DNA from: Eukaryota sp. TZLM1-RC
Lineage: Eukaryota; Metamonada: BaSk clade
Reading direction: 5' to 3'
Assembly: GCA_040285825.1 (NCBI GenBank)
Contig: JAUPSS010000008.1
Coordinates: 372,001-436,000 of the forward strand
Length of the DNA: 64,000 bases
Shown here piece after piece: positions 1 through 10,950 of this stretch. The notes beneath the pieces are model-generated. The model was not told where the DNA came from, did not search any database, and was given only the letters and a program-made list of their open reading frames with translations. Both the position numbers and the translations under genes were made by a program. Each line of letters begins with the position of its first letter. Within the stretch, counting starts at the first letter, position 1.

Positions 1-211
1 ATCAGTAATTATAGTGGTCCCTTCAAGACTTTCAAGCATTAAATCACCTCTATTACGACCAAAAGAATTCAAAATATTTTCATCAATCAATCGAGAGAGT
101 AAAGGTTCTAAATATGGAACAATTTTGTGTGACTTTGACAAACAATATAGTTGACCTCTAAATGCATCATGGAATTTTGATCAAAAAGTAATAAAGTGTT
201 ACAATTGTGTA
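1..211 (-). mobile_element. family 2 non-LTR retrotransposon remnant (left part)
   Basis: The minus strand reads as a fragment resembling the region just before and into the restriction-like endonuclease of the family 2 copy at 1946-2900. It has the EPLL motif and an RGDL motif (RGD followed by a hydrophobic residue is the start of the endonuclease active site in this group). It continues the fragment at 1680-1945; the two were separated by insertion of the family 1 copy at 222-1669. It is a decayed relic with frameshifts and runs off the left edge of the window. Confidence 0.6.
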
Positions 212-221
212 AACAAAGGGT

Positions 222-1669
222 AATATTTATTGAATTTGCACACTTAATTAAATTAACTCATAACTAATGGGACGACTATCATTGAAACAAGATTTCCTCT
301 ACAAAATCTTGATCTGCTTGCTGTCTAGCTAAAGCTTCTCTTATTCGATTGAAAAACCGAGGTAATCTATTAATAATGGCAAATTGAATCCGTGAACGCC
401 ATAAAAAAACATCAAAACTTTTCATTGTTTTTTCTTGCACCATTTTTTGGAAGTAATTTTAAAAAAGTTTCTGCTTCAACTGATAATCTTCCATTTATCG
501 AAAATGGGAAAGCAATAAAAACCAGCTGTGTATTTCTATCGACATTTGCCTCTTCAATATCATTATCATATTTTCTATGTTTCTCTTTTGCTTTGAAATC
601 CAGAGCAGCCACCGGATTAAGTTTTATTCTGTGAACCAAAGTATCATTTGCAACATTACATGAGACAAAGTCAACAATAGCTTCAGAATTATCAATCCAA
701 TCACAGTATACATCACCTCTATCATCAGAACCAAAATTATTCAGAGAAAGTGTTTCCTTCAGCAGGGGCTCTTTGATCCACGATATTCTTGCAGTTTGTG
801 CCATATTGAAAACAGTGTCTCTAACACCATCATGTAATGAAGAACGATAAGTTATCAATTTAGAGCAATTCAGAGCATGGCGCAAAGTGAGTTGAGGTGA
901 ATTCGAACAAATACATTTTTCCTTTGATAATAATTGTTTAATGGGGATATTCAAATATAATCTCATTTTTGTTACAAATGCTTCATTAGTGGCACACAAT
1001 CCAAATCTTCGTGGTACAATGGTTACAGAAAGTGAAGAATCTGATGATTTGCTTTCACAAACACCCTTTTCCAATAACAATGAGTGAAGATCTTGATTTA
1101 AAACAGCCGAGCTGCATATATTATTATAAAGATCTTTTTCATACATTCCAGTCAATCGTTTCTGTAATGTTCGATGAGTGTACTTCAAATTTAAAACATT
1201 CTTTTCTGGAATATTGCCATTGAATGTTTGGGGAAAGCATCGACTCCATTTTTCTACATCAATGTTGGAAATTTCTTCATTTAATGCAAAAACAGTGGAA
1301 CTTTGCGTTGCCATCAATAAATCTTCGCAATCTGCAAATCTTTCGGAAAACTCAAAGATTGCATTTCTGCATCCACCAATTAAAGCAAACGAGGTAAGAG
1401 TAGAAGCCTTCGTCCACCCTAAACCGCCATAATGTGGTCTAAGGTAAGCATGGTCTGGAATTTGGAACATTTTGCATCCCAGTAATTGTGACAGAACTTT
1501 TGCACGTAATTCATTAAACTTCTGAGCCAAAGGCCTAGTGACAAGAGGATTTGTAGATCGAAATATATGATTGAAATTGGAACTAAAACACAGTCTTATA
1601 ATGGTAAATTTGATGTGTTTTTGTATATCTAAATTCATTATTCGGTCAATTTTGTCGGAAATTGAGTCC
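222..1669 (-). mobile_element. family 1 REL-type non-LTR retrotransposon, 5'-truncated copy A
   Basis: This minus-strand copy holds the C-terminal part of the family 1 protein: the region after the reverse transcriptase, the CxC..H..C motif (CICSNSPQLTLRHALNC) and a restriction-like endonuclease with RGDVYCDW, VDFVSCN and a downstream KxxKY. The 5' part with the RT is missing. The element is flanked by an exact 10-bp repeat, AACAAAGGGT, at 212-221 and 1670-1679, which I read as the target-site duplication. The 3' end is the shared TTCAATAAA followed by a 4-nt tail. The reading frame that runs from 1725 to 412 crosses the junction into family 2 sequence, so the first residues of that ORF are not family 1. 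Confidence 0.88.
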
Positions 1670-1679
1670 AACAAAGGGT

Positions 1680-1945
1680 CAAAACAATGATTTGGAAAAA
1701 TTTTTGATCCACATTTACAAATCAAATCAAGTGAGGCGTTATCGGGCCAAATGAAACATCAAAGGCGCATTGTACAAAAAATTGTGGTATCATCTAGAAG
1801 AAGACCATAAATTTGAGGAATTTGAGAAATTAAACAAGAAGAAGAACTGATTTAGCCATCTAACAGAAATTTTCCGAAAACGGGATTATTTTTTGGGCCG
1901 AGCCAAGACGAACATTAAAATCCAAGGTTTCAAAAATTATTGCTA
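1680..1945 (-). mobile_element. family 2 non-LTR retrotransposon remnant (right part)
   Basis: Minus-strand translation in shifting frames matches the family 2 protein upstream of its Cys motif: a short run ending CFIWPDN and then CKCG, corresponding to CFLWPNN and CKCG in the copy at 1956-2900. It is the other half of the remnant at 1-211, split by the copy A insertion. Several frameshifts and stops make it non-coding. Confidence 0.6.
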
Positions 1946-4161
1946 ATTTTTTTATTCATTTAACAAGGAATATGAAAACATAAAATACACAACTAAAACT
2001 CCACATCCTCAACCCTGCATCCCCTACATCAAAACAATTAATTGCTAAAGATTCAGAAAATTTCCCAAAAGAAGAGAGTGAATCAGAAATCAGTTTTACC
2101 ATTCCCTTAAAAATAGAAAACACAATCCTGTTTTGCCAGTAAACACGATTGAAAATTCTTCCAGTTCTTTCCTTTACAACTACAACATAATCCTCCAGGA
2201 AAGCCATAGCAGCCTTACATAGAGATCCAAGCAAAGAAAAAACAAAGGGACAAAAATTATATTGGGCATGAGAATTTTCATTAACAGAGGAAATGGGTTT
2301 CGCATATTTAGCAATTTTGTATTTTTCGCCAGCAAAAAGAGAATTATTTACATCTGAGGTAATGAAATGTTCGTTAGAAGAATTACAAGGGTCAATGTAC
2401 ATGGCGTCTAAAATAGTAAAACTACCATTTAAGCCGGGAACAACCAGATCACCTCTTGTCAGACCCATAGAAGCTCTGTTGTTGCGCGTAACATCAATAT
2501 TGGGGTCATCAAGGATTAATTTTGTTAACAAAGGCTCTAAAAAGGAATCTACTCGATATGATTTACACATTACATAAATTTGCTCCCTGACATTATTATG
2601 TACTTTATTTCTAAATGTAATTAAATGTTTACAGTTCAAAAGATGAGTAAACAAAAGAGGTTTACCACATTTACAAGTTAAATGATTGGGCAAATTGTTT
2701 GGCCATAGAAAACAACGAAAACGCATGTTTAAAAGTTTATTGTTTTTTAACAAAAGTCTACGAACAGAGGGAACTTGAGTTACTAAAGCAGCAGCAGAAC
2801 TATCACGAATGTCCCTAAAAAAATTACCGAAAGCGGGATTTTCAGTTTTGGCCAAGCCAAGTCTTATTTCATAATTCAAGCTTTCATATAATTTAACCAA
2901 ATGGTGCTGAAGCTTTTTCAGGCAAAAACGTAAATTTGGGAGTGATCGGTTGGGAATTTCGTGAACATTCTGAGGACAACACTGAAATCAGATATCACTG
3001 GGCAAATGATCTAATCAAATTGAAGTTGATTTAAATAACAATCTGATTCACCATGGATCAGATGAACATCATAAGGGAACCTTTGGAAAAATTCAAAAAT
3101 AAAATTAATTCCACCGAAAAAAGCAGCTTTACATAAAATCGAATATTTAGTGAAACCAATTCCACCTAATTACGCAGAACAAAATACATGACTTCGAATT
3201 AAAGATTTATTTACTTCCAGTAAGGAAGAAGATAAATCAAGATATACTGAAGGGAGAGTTGACCTTGAAATATGAATGAATTTTCCAGAATAACAAATTT
3301 TTAAAATAAAAAATTTGATGTGTTTTTCAATATCACATTCAGCAATAAAACTAAGATCCTTGCCAAAATTCTCCAAAATATTGTTCAACTGGGAATAATT
3401 GTCATCCAAATTACCTAGCCAACATCCAAGGAACTTGAACGTTTGTTGGTCATAATTAATAAAGGGAATCTGAGCACCATCAATAAAGATTGTTTTGTTC
3501 TTCCAATCAAGAGACATTTAGTTGGATTCAAGGCTAATCCAATGTCTTTGTATTTCGCAGCAATGCCTTCCGAAACCCTATAAATGCTCTCAAAAGAACC
3601 AATAATAGAAATGTCATCCATATAAGCAACAATATGCAATTTAGGGAATTCTTTCTGGGCCATTTCAATAGTAATATGGATAGCCAAACAAAAAAGCAAT
3701 GAACCAAGAAAATCACATAGTTTCACACCAGAAGAAGATTCAAGGGTAAAGGTGTCGAAAATTAAGTCCGACTTTTTTCAACAAAATCAATAGAAATATG
3801 CTGAAAGTTCTACAAATTCTTGAAGAAGGACATCATAAATACAGTTACGCTTTACTGAATTCAAAACATTTTTAAAATCCAAATTGAAAATATATTGATG
3901 TTGATGACTATTGAAAAAACATCTGTAGTCACTGAATCAACAGAAGCACCTTCAATAGTTTTAATACCAAATTGGAAAGGCTTCAAATAGTCCTTTGCTT
4001 TAGTAGAAATTCTGTTAAAAATAAGCGAAGAAAGCAATCTGGTTAAAGACTCTCCAATAGCAATTGGTCTAACTCCATCAGGTTTGTTACTATTTCCAGG
4101 TTTAACTAAAGCAACTAAACGGGCAGCAATCAATTTAGGCGGAGGAACAATAATCAAACAC
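1946..4161 (-). mobile_element. family 2 non-LTR retrotransposon, 3' two thirds
   Basis: This is the main family 2 copy, on the minus strand. In order it shows: an RT N-terminal segment at 4163-3861 (RLVALVKPGN, PIAIGESLTRLLSS); the RT catalytic segment at 3726-3415 with YMDD (AYMDDISIIG); a linker at 3517-3170; and a C-terminal ORF at 2900-1956 of 314 residues with CKCG..H..NC, then RGDLVVP, ILDAMYID and KIAKYA, which together match a restriction-like endonuclease. Frame changes around 3000-3170, 3500 and 3730-3860 show that it is broken. It ends at the left in an A/T-rich tail. Its 5' part lies at 7533-7790 because the family 1 copy B was inserted in between. It is clearly related to family 1 but diverged. 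Confidence 0.8.
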
Positions 4162-4170
4162 AATAAATTT

Positions 4171-7100
4171 CAATTATATTAATTTATTGAATTTGCACAC
4201 TTGATTAAATTAAATCATAACTAATGGGACGACTATCATTAAACCAAGATTTCCTCTACAAAATCTTGATTTGCTTGCTGTCTAGCTAAAGCTTCTCTAA
4301 TTCGATTGAAAAACCGCGGTAATCTATTAATAATGGCAAATTGAATCCGTGAACACCATAAAAAAATATCAAATCTTTTCATTGTTTTTTCTTTCACCAT
4401 TTTTTGGAAGTCATCCAAAAAAGTTTCTGCTTCAACTGATAATCTTCCATTTATCGAAAATGGAAAAGCAATAAAAACCAGCTGTGTATTTCTATCGATA
4501 TTTGCATCTTCAATTTCTTTATCATATTTTCTATGTTTTTCTTTTGCTTTAAAATCCAGAGCAGCCACAGGATTAAGTTTTCTTCTGTGAACCAAAGTAT
4601 CGTTTGCAACATTACATGAGACAAAGTCAACAATAGCTTCAGAATTATCAATCCAATCACAGTATACATCACCTCTATCATCAGAACCAAAATTATTCAG
4701 GGACAGTGTTTCCTTCAGCATGGGCTCTTTGATACACGATATCCTTGCAGTTTGTGCCATATTGAAAACAGTGTCTCTAACAGCATCATGTAATGAAGAA
4801 CGATAAGTTATCAATTTAGAGCAATTCAGAGCATGGCGCAAAGTGAGTTGACGTGAATTCGAACAAATACATTTTTCTTTTGATAATAATTGGTTAATGG
4901 GGATGTTCAAATATAATCTCATTTTTGTTACAAATGCTTCATTAGTAGCACACAATCCAAATCTTCGTGGTACAATGGTTACAAAAAGTGAAGAATCTGA
5001 CACCTTGTTTCCACAAACACCCTTTTCCAATAACAATGAGTGAAGATCTTGATTTAAAACAGCCGAGCTGCAAATATTATTATAAAGATCTTTTTCATAC
5101 ATTCCAGTCAATCTTTTCTGTAATGTTCGAAGAGTGTACTTCAAATTTAAAACATTTTTTTCAGGAATATTGCCATTGAATGATTGGGGAAAACATCGAC
5201 CCCATTTTTCTACATCAATTCTTGAAATTTCTTCATTTAATGCAAAAACAGTGGAACTTTGCGTTGTCATCAATAAATCTTCCCAATCTGCAAATCTTTC
5301 GGAGAACTCAAAGATTGCATTTCTGCATCCACCAACAAAAGCACACGAGGTAAGAATAGAAGCCTTCGTCCACCCTAAACCACCATATTGTGGACTAAGG
5401 TAAGCATGATCTGGAATTTGAAACATTTTACATCCCAGTAATTGAGACAGAACTTTTGCACGTAACTCATTAAACTTTTTGAGCCAAAGGTCTAGTGACG
5501 AGAGGATTTGTAGATCGAAATATATGATTAAAATTGGAACTAAAACACAGTCTTATAATGGTAAATTTGATGTGTTTTTTTATATCTAAATTCATCATTC
5601 GGTCAATTTTGTCAGAAATTGAGTTCAACTTTTCAAACAATTTTTTTGGTAATTTCATCATTATTTCCTAAAAACGAACCCAAATGACGAATAGCATCAA
5701 TTGAATATAATTTGGCTTGAATTTCAATATCATCAATTATTGTGGAAACTGGAGAATTCGATAACAAAACACATTTAAGTAAATTAAGTCGGAGACCAAT
5801 TTTGGTAAATAATTCTTTAAAACATACAGTTGCTTTTTTCACAATATTTAATTCACCAATAAGCACAACATCATCCATATATGCAATCATTTTTAGTGAA
5901 GGAAACATCTCTTGAATTTGCAGTAGAATAGGATGAATGGCCAAACAAAACAAAAGTGGTCCTAACGGATCTCCTTGCTTTACGCCACTTGATGAAATCA
6001 AAATGTTGTTACCAAAATGTAAATTAGAATATGTGCAATATGTTGATTGAAAATATGGTATTAATTCTGGCATATATTGCAATAGAGCACCATGGATACT
6101 GCGACGACTTAGCGAATTGAAAGCATTACTAAAATCCAATGACATGCAAACATTGGATTCATTTTGACGAAATAAGACATCAGTAGCAAAAATCGCTGAA
6201 GAGACTCCATCTGTAGTATTTATACCATATTGAAAGGGTAATAAAAATCTTTTTAGCTTTTTTTCATTGAACCTGCTTAAGCAACACGCAGAAAAAAATA
6301 TTATGTAAGCTCTCAGAGACTGCAATAGGACGAACATCCATTTTTGAATTTTTGACAAGTGCAGTCAAACGAGAACTTCTTAATTCTTCTGGGTACTTGC
6401 GTTGACCAGATAATATTTGGTTGAAAAATTTGGCCAATAAACCAAGACAATCTTCTGAAGAAATAATCGCGGCTTTTACATGATCAATAGTAATACCAGA
6501 AAGTCCGGCAGACTTACCACGAGGTCTCTTTTTGATAACCGAAAAAACTTCTGATGGCATCAATGGATAATTTTCCCAGTATGTGCCGTAAAAATTTTGA
6601 TCCATAACAGGGTCTTCATAAGGATGAAGTATTTTCAGTTTATCTACTGTATTTTCATTGTTCGGTGCTTTGATTCCGGGACTTAAAGCTGACAAAGCCT
6701 TGGACCATTTGTTGTCAAAGCATTTGTCTTCAAAAATTTTACTTAATTTCTCGGATGACTGATTTCTCGGTGCTATATTGGTTAAATCTTCGGAAATATT
6801 AACGAAATTTTGTTCAAAAGGAGGACAAAAAGAACCAAAAAATTCCCAAATAATATTGATAGCATACTTTCCTTTACATAATTGATCCAAAAATCTTTGA
6901 AAAACGAAAGCAAATTCATTGCATTTGGTCGGATGAATTTCTTGAGGTATTCTTATAGGAGGATGGTAGTTATCAATTATGCGGCATTTCAAGCAGCGAT
7001 CAGAAGTTTTTCCTTTTTGCATTTTTTTCTAAAAAGAAATACCACAAGTGTTGCAAGTTTTGTGCTTCAATCGATTGCTAACTGGTTTTTGCAACAACTT

Positions 7101-7523
7101 GTGGAGCATTATTTATGGGTTCTACCTTAGACTCTTTCCTTCTAATAAATTTTCTTTTACATTTTGTTTCAGAATTTGCCGCATCATTTTTTTCCAACAT
7201 TGGGGCATGTTCGAGCATTATGTCCCTGTTGTCGACACTTTGAGCATCTGTAGGAGCGTGGCTTTGTTTTTGAACAAACTTTTTTTTCATCGTGATTGTC
7301 TAAAAATTCTTGATCAGAATTTTTTTTGTCCAAAAATGAAGAGAGAAGAGGTTGAGGAGGAGAGGTGGAAAGGACGTCTTGAGCATCTTGTTGACTATCG
7401 TTCTTTCTTTTGACTCCATTAGAATCAGAAACTGATTCATACATCAACAAGAAAGAATAGAAGCAATGATCTCGGTTCAGCCAGGTTTTAAGTTAAACGG
7501 TTATATGTAGAGGAAGAAAAAAA
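4171..7523 (-). mobile_element. family 1 REL-type non-LTR retrotransposon, near full-length copy B
   Basis: The longest family 1 copy in the window, about 3.35 kb. It has interrupted family 2 sequence on both sides. A 9-bp repeat, AATAAATTT, at 4162-4170 and 7524-7532 is a candidate target duplication; other copies have 10 bp, so this may be 10 bp with one change. The left end (its 3' end) carries the common TTCAATAAA plus a 12-nt tail. It gives the family architecture: an N-terminal CCHC zinc knuckle, RT, a Cys-His motif and a restriction-like endonuclease in one long reading frame. No poly(A) tail or simple repeat tail is present. Confidence 0.88.
4239..7450 (-). pseudogene. family 1 retrotransposon polyprotein (zinc knuckle, RT, REL endonuclease), frameshifted
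   Basis: Read on the minus strand, the protein starts near 7450 with a short Ser/Gln-rich region and a CCHC knuckle, CSKCRQQGHNARTC, near 7215-7240. After a frame change the segment 7022-6264 carries the N-terminal extension and RT fingers. 6358-5633 carries the RT core with FSNAFNSLSRRS, GVKQGDPLGPLLF and the catalytic AYMDDVVLIG. 5661-5470 and 5426-4239 carry the post-RT region, the CxC..H..C motif and the endonuclease (RGDVYCDW, VDFVSC, KHRKYDKE). At least four frameshifts break it (near 7200, 7050, 6300, 5640 and 5475). An intact copy would be about 1,070 residues. R2, CRE and related early non-LTR groups have the same combination of knuckle, RT and REL; I infer membership of that broad class, not a named clade. 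Confidence 0.85.
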
Positions 7524-7532
7524 AATAAATTT

Positions 7533-7790
7533 TGAAAATAAATGGCAAGATCTTCAGAAATTTCTGGAGCATTTTTACAAACAGTTTTTAAAAAATCAAA
7601 GGAATTGCCTGAAGGACCAACAACTTTTCCGTTCGGTAATTTAGCAATGGCAGTCAATATTTCTTGAGCCTGAAAAGGATTTTCGAGCCAATATTGACAA
7701 ATTGAAGGCTTACTGGGGCAAAAATTTTCAGTTGGATGAAGGGCTTTCAATTTTTCAACAGCGTCAAGATTATTATCTGCCAGTTTTCCC
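7533..7790 (-). mobile_element. family 2 retrotransposon, N-terminal RT region (split part)
   Basis: The minus strand encodes a segment (ALHPTENF, QAQEILTAIAKLPNGK, GPSGNSFDFLKT) that aligns with the N-terminal side of the RT in family 1 copy B (ILHPYED, SEVFSVIKKRPRGK, GLSGITIDHVKA). It ends where copy B inserted and resumes at 4161. Near 7790 it is joined directly to sequence from a different part of a family 2-like protein, so its own 5' end is truncated there. Confidence 0.65.
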
Positions 7791-8330
7791 GATTGCTAAT
7801 TTTTGTTGCAATTTTTTAACCAGACACCTCAAATTTAGTAGTGTTTTAGGTTGTATTCTCTGTAAATTATCGGGAAAGCATTTACTCCAACTTTAAGGAG
7901 GCAAACATTCAAGTGTATTTTCAAGGTCTCTTAAATAATTATTACTTGTATAATTCAATAAATCAATATCATTAGGAAAACTGTTGCAAAATTCAAAAAC
8001 AAAATTTTCCTCAATCAAGGAAAGCAGCTTAACAAAGAATAGACGATTTAGTGAAATTAATACCACCCAAATTAGATGATTAAAATACATGACTTCGAAT
8101 TAGCTCAGAATTGACAATTGAATCAAAATGCAAAAAAAAATTGTTCTTATGTGCTTCAAGGAGTGGCAAAACTAACGTGAAATATTTGGAGAAGTTGTTC
8201 CTAAAATGTAAGTAATTTTACCTGAGTAACAAATTTTTAAGATAAAGAACTTACTATGTTTCTTTATTTCAAATTTTACTCGAAATCGAAGAGAAAGAGA
8301 ATGTGGTACAGGAAGGGGAGATGAGTTAAG
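7791..8330 (-). mobile_element. second family 2-like fragment, post-RT region
   Basis: Minus-strand frames resemble the post-RT region, with WSKCFPDNL corresponding to WGRCFPQSF in family 1 and a run ending KKLQQKLA corresponding to RTLQKRLT. The fragment stops at about 7790, where an N-terminal RT fragment of another copy begins. The order of pieces is therefore C-terminal then N-terminal, meaning two copies lie head to tail, or the junction is chimeric. Confidence 0.5.
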
Positions 8331-8397
8331 TGAAATTGGAAACATCACTGTAAACTCGGGCTACGAAACGGTGCCTCATCATCCCATTCAGGAGAAC

Positions 8398-8850
8398 TTA
8401 ATGCATGATGCATCCTGAAAGGAACAGGGACGAGTGCAGCTGCGAAAGGAATTGAGTTGGGAAAAAAGCTGCTTCCCATTTCGCTTTAGACCTAGTTTTA
8501 TTATCACAATTACCCAAGAAGATAATTGGACTTTGTTGATTTTTTGTGTACCACATCTCTTTATAAACTTGTATTTCATTGCAGACTTTAATGTCTAGCT
8601 CTATTTTTTCTTGTTGAGCTGATTCATAGTTCGATGGATCATGCACCCAGGCCCACGTTTGCTTATAAGTCTTATAGAATATAATTCGTAATTTTCTAAA
8701 CATTAATGCCAAGACCTCAAATCTTAGTTGGTTTTCAATGTATTTAGAACGAGCTTCTTGAATAGCATCGAAATTTACAGCAAAATAGAGCACATCTGAT
8801 TTAAATGGATCAATAGCATGGACCTCACTCTTAAAAACTGTTAAGCACAA
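8398..8850 (-). pseudogene. unidentified fragment, possibly a diverged Fanzor (TnpB-like) RuvC region
   Basis: An open minus-strand stretch of about 150 codons without a convincing ATG. It opens with VHAIDPFKSDVLYFAV, which resembles the RuvC-I motif of TnpB/Fanzor proteins (AIDPGK..), and later has PIIFLGNCDNKTRSKAKW followed by a hydrophobic helix, in the place where Fanzors have a strand such as LYLAVGSANF. The glycine after AIDP is replaced by Phe, and no zinc ribbon or RuvC-III motif is readable downstream. It lies between retrotransposon debris and a small host gene. The Fanzor reading is tentative; it may be another nuclease-fold remnant or a chance ORF. Confidence 0.3.
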
Positions 8851-9185
8851 ATGTCATGTTCACAAAAAATAAAGCTAAAATATATGTTGTTGTAGTAACT
8901 TTAGTTGCTTTAGTATTTTACTATTGTTCTTTTACAATTTTATAATCAAATTGGGCCTATTTTCATCACATATGAATGTTGCTTTCTTGTGTGACTTTCC
9001 TTAGTTTCATTAACAGGAGTCCAACAATACTGTTTATGAATTGTGAAAAAGACCATGTGAGTGAAAGGCTTTTCAAAGAAATGAATGATTATCTATTTAT
9101 TGAACCTTTGCTTACAGAAATTGTCATCAAAAATACGTGTGAGATAAAACTGTTAAAATCTTGATTTGTTTTTCAAATCTTTAAG
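8851..9185. other. AT-rich intergenic stretch, no gene seen
   Basis: About 335 bp of AT-rich DNA between the open fragment at 8398-8850 and the small gene starting at 9186. Short ORFs here show no recognisable motif. The last 60-80 bp presumably hold the promoter of the downstream gene, but no clear element stands out. Confidence 0.4.
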
Positions 9186-9434
9186 ATGCAATCTCCCGCC
9201 AATCTTTCAGTAGCTCTCAACAAGAGACTTATCCCTGGCTATTGCCAAAGCAGTAATCACTTCCAAACCACTCACAACACAACCTTTACGTATGAACCCT
9301 CAGAATTAGATCCTGTGGACAAAACCCATTTCCGCAAAGCTGATGCAGAAACTGAATATCAAGAGAAGCGTGCCTTTTTGGCCAACATTCAGAAGACCGA
9401 GACTCCCAAGCAGCCCCAACAACCAAAAAAATAG
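9186..9434 (+). CDS. small hypothetical protein, 82 aa
   Basis: A clean ATG-to-TAG reading frame encoding a hydrophilic 82-residue protein with no membrane segment. It has a Gly-Tyr turn (IPGYCQSSNHF), an NTTFTYEPS segment, a charged helix (KADAETEYQEKRAF) and a Pro/Gln/Lys-rich tail. Its composition and spacing are more gene-like than those of the surrounding ORFs. It converges with the minus-strand gene at 9444-10271, with only 9 bp between the two stop codons. The short Tyr/Pro/Thr motifs recall small axonemal microtubule-associated proteins, but that is only an impression and I do not assign a function. Confidence 0.5.
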   Translation: MQSPANLSVALNKRLIPGYCQSSNHFQTTHNTTFTYEPSELDPVDKTHFRKADAETEYQEKRAFLANIQKTETPKQPQQPKK

Positions 9435-9443
9435 AATGGGTTT

Positions 9444-10271
9444 TTATTGTACCATATCATCAGAAAGACTGTCTCTCAACACCCATAGTCTCACTTCGTT
9501 TAAAATAAAAGCTATTTCTGCCATTATTATGGACATGTCATCTAGTGTATTGACTTTTTGAGAAATTGTTATGTTTTCTGAATATTTTGAAACATGAATC
9601 TTAAACAAATAAACTGCATCTGCCAATAGAATAACATCTTGATTCAGATAATTTACAACATCAAAAAGTTCTTGAAAATGATAACAATTTAGAGGAAAAA
9701 GTATTTTGCAGACTGAGCGAATCAACGAGCAAAAGGTCGTCAAAACGCTAAGATCTGAACTTGGAAACTCAACCATTTGTCTAATTACAGAAACTGAATA
9801 ACCATCAGAAACAAACATTGCACAATTAAATACGGTGGAGAGGTATTTCCTTTGAAGGCTGAACAAATTCTGGCGATGAAGAGCGGTGCTTTGAGTTTCT
9901 TGTTTTGGTAACGAACTCGGCCTAGTTGCGGTCATCAATGATGACAAACAGTCCTTCTGTCTGCTGAAGATGGATGACATGATACTACAACGTCTTTTTA
10001 AAGCATCTAGCTTGTGCTTAGCAGAAGTTATATTCCGCACAAGCAGCCTGAGCGTTGAAAGATGATTGTGTTTTATAATACAATTATTGAGTTGCCTGAA
10101 ATGATTTGTGGAAATTGATGACAGTGCTTGTGAAAGAGAGGGTTCTAGTTCATCACCTTTGTGTTTGAACGACTTAATCAACTGATCAAAAGGTTTGACA
10201 TAATGGAGTTGCAAACATGGATGACAGATAAACTGTGGTTGGCAGTTACGTCTACATTGAGGACAATTCAT
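9444..10271 (-). CDS. zinc-finger protein, possibly Atg14/UVRAG-like
   Basis: A 275-residue intact frame that begins MNCPQC. Residues 3-19 hold two Cys pairs (CPQC..CHPC) followed by LQLHY. A long helical region with basic residues follows (about 25-130), and the C-terminal half is mostly helical. The arrangement of an N-terminal CxxC pair, a coiled coil and an alpha-helical C-terminal domain is that of the Atg14/Barkor and UVRAG/Vps38 subunits of class III PI3-kinase complexes. A segment near residues 210-225 (FDVVNYLNQDVILLADAV) resembles their C-terminal helix. No single diagnostic motif settles this. The ATG is followed directly by the zinc finger, and no upstream in-frame Met is needed. 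Confidence 0.45.
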   Translation of the reverse strand: MNCPQCRRNCQPQFICHPCLQLHYVKPFDQLIKSFKHKGDELEPSLSQALSSISTNHFRQLNNCIIKHNHLSTLRLLVRNITSAKHKLDALKRRCSIMSSIFSRQKDCLSSLMTATRPSSLPKQETQSTALHRQNLFSLQRKYLSTVFNCAMFVSDGYSVSVIRQMVEFPSSDLSVLTTFCSLIRSVCKILFPLNCYHFQELFDVVNYLNQDVILLADAVYLFKIHVSKYSENITISQKVNTLDDMSIIMAEIAFILNEVRLWVLRDSLSDDMVQ

Positions 10272-10318
10272 TTTTATGGATGATGTCTAAAACAATGAAA
10301 TAGGAGTTTGTTTTCTTA

Positions 10319-10950
10319 TGTGACTGCCAATGTGACTCCCAACATTCGCAACCCTCCCGAACGTTCGGCTGAACTAGTTTTTGTTCATTTACACGTGTCA
10401 ACACAGTTTTGTTTAAAGATGTTTTCCCAAATCCCTATTTCAACTACTACAATAGATTTCATTGTTTAAAAATCTGTATTCATACATAAATCCCCTTCTT
10501 TACATCAACTTTCTTCAATGCCAAAGCACCCTGTTTACAAACTTCTGGACAACGTTAATTATGATAAAGTGTCCAAAAATATTACTTCATAGTGCCGCTG
10601 CTGCAGTAAAATGCTAAAAGGTTCAGCCCGTCGCTTTTCCTCCCATTTCATTAAGGAGTATAGAGCTGGATATGCCTTATGTACTCAATTATCCACCATT
10701 TCTGTCAAGGATATAAACACTGTCCTAGGTTAATGACCTAGATTTAGATGTTGTAGAACTTTCTGAATAAAAGTTTACTTTGTTGGTTGATAGTGAGTGT
10801 AATAGTATAATGAAGGAGGAGATAAACAGCGTTTTGATATTAATGAATCAACACGAGATGTCGAACTAACTGAATGTATCAGTAGGTGCCGAACGTTCAG
10901 CCGAACGTACGCCGAACTAGTTCAGTAATTCTAACATTGGTGACTACTGT
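10319..10950. mobile_element. candidate hAT-like/MITE remnant with imperfect terminal inverted repeats
   Basis: The left edge (from about 10319: GTGACTGCCAATGT) and the reverse complement of the right edge (ending near 10946: GTAGTCACCAATGTT) are imperfect inverted repeats. Just inside both ends are copies of GAACGTTC and GGCTGAAC/GCCGAAC motifs ending in GAACTAGTT (10358-10378 and 10890-10922), like the subterminal repeats of hAT elements. Between them is a BED-finger-like fragment. No target duplication is clear, so the boundaries are approximate. Confidence 0.4.
10518..10733 (+). pseudogene. BED zinc-finger-like fragment
   Basis: From the ATG at 10518 the frame reads a short N-terminal segment, one TAG, then CRCCSKMLKGSARRFSSHF and further Cys residues, ending at TAA 10731-10733. 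The C-x2-C then H spacing followed by a short basic helix resembles BED fingers found at the N-termini of hAT transposases. The in-frame stop and the absence of any transposase body mark it as a remnant. It sits inside the inverted-repeat-bounded segment 10319-10950. Confidence 0.4.

Noticed and set aside
412-1725. 437-codon ORF taken as a single retrotransposon protein
   Set aside because: Its first part is family 2 sequence read through the insertion junction at 1670-1679; the ORF is a fusion made by the insertion of copy A and not a gene.
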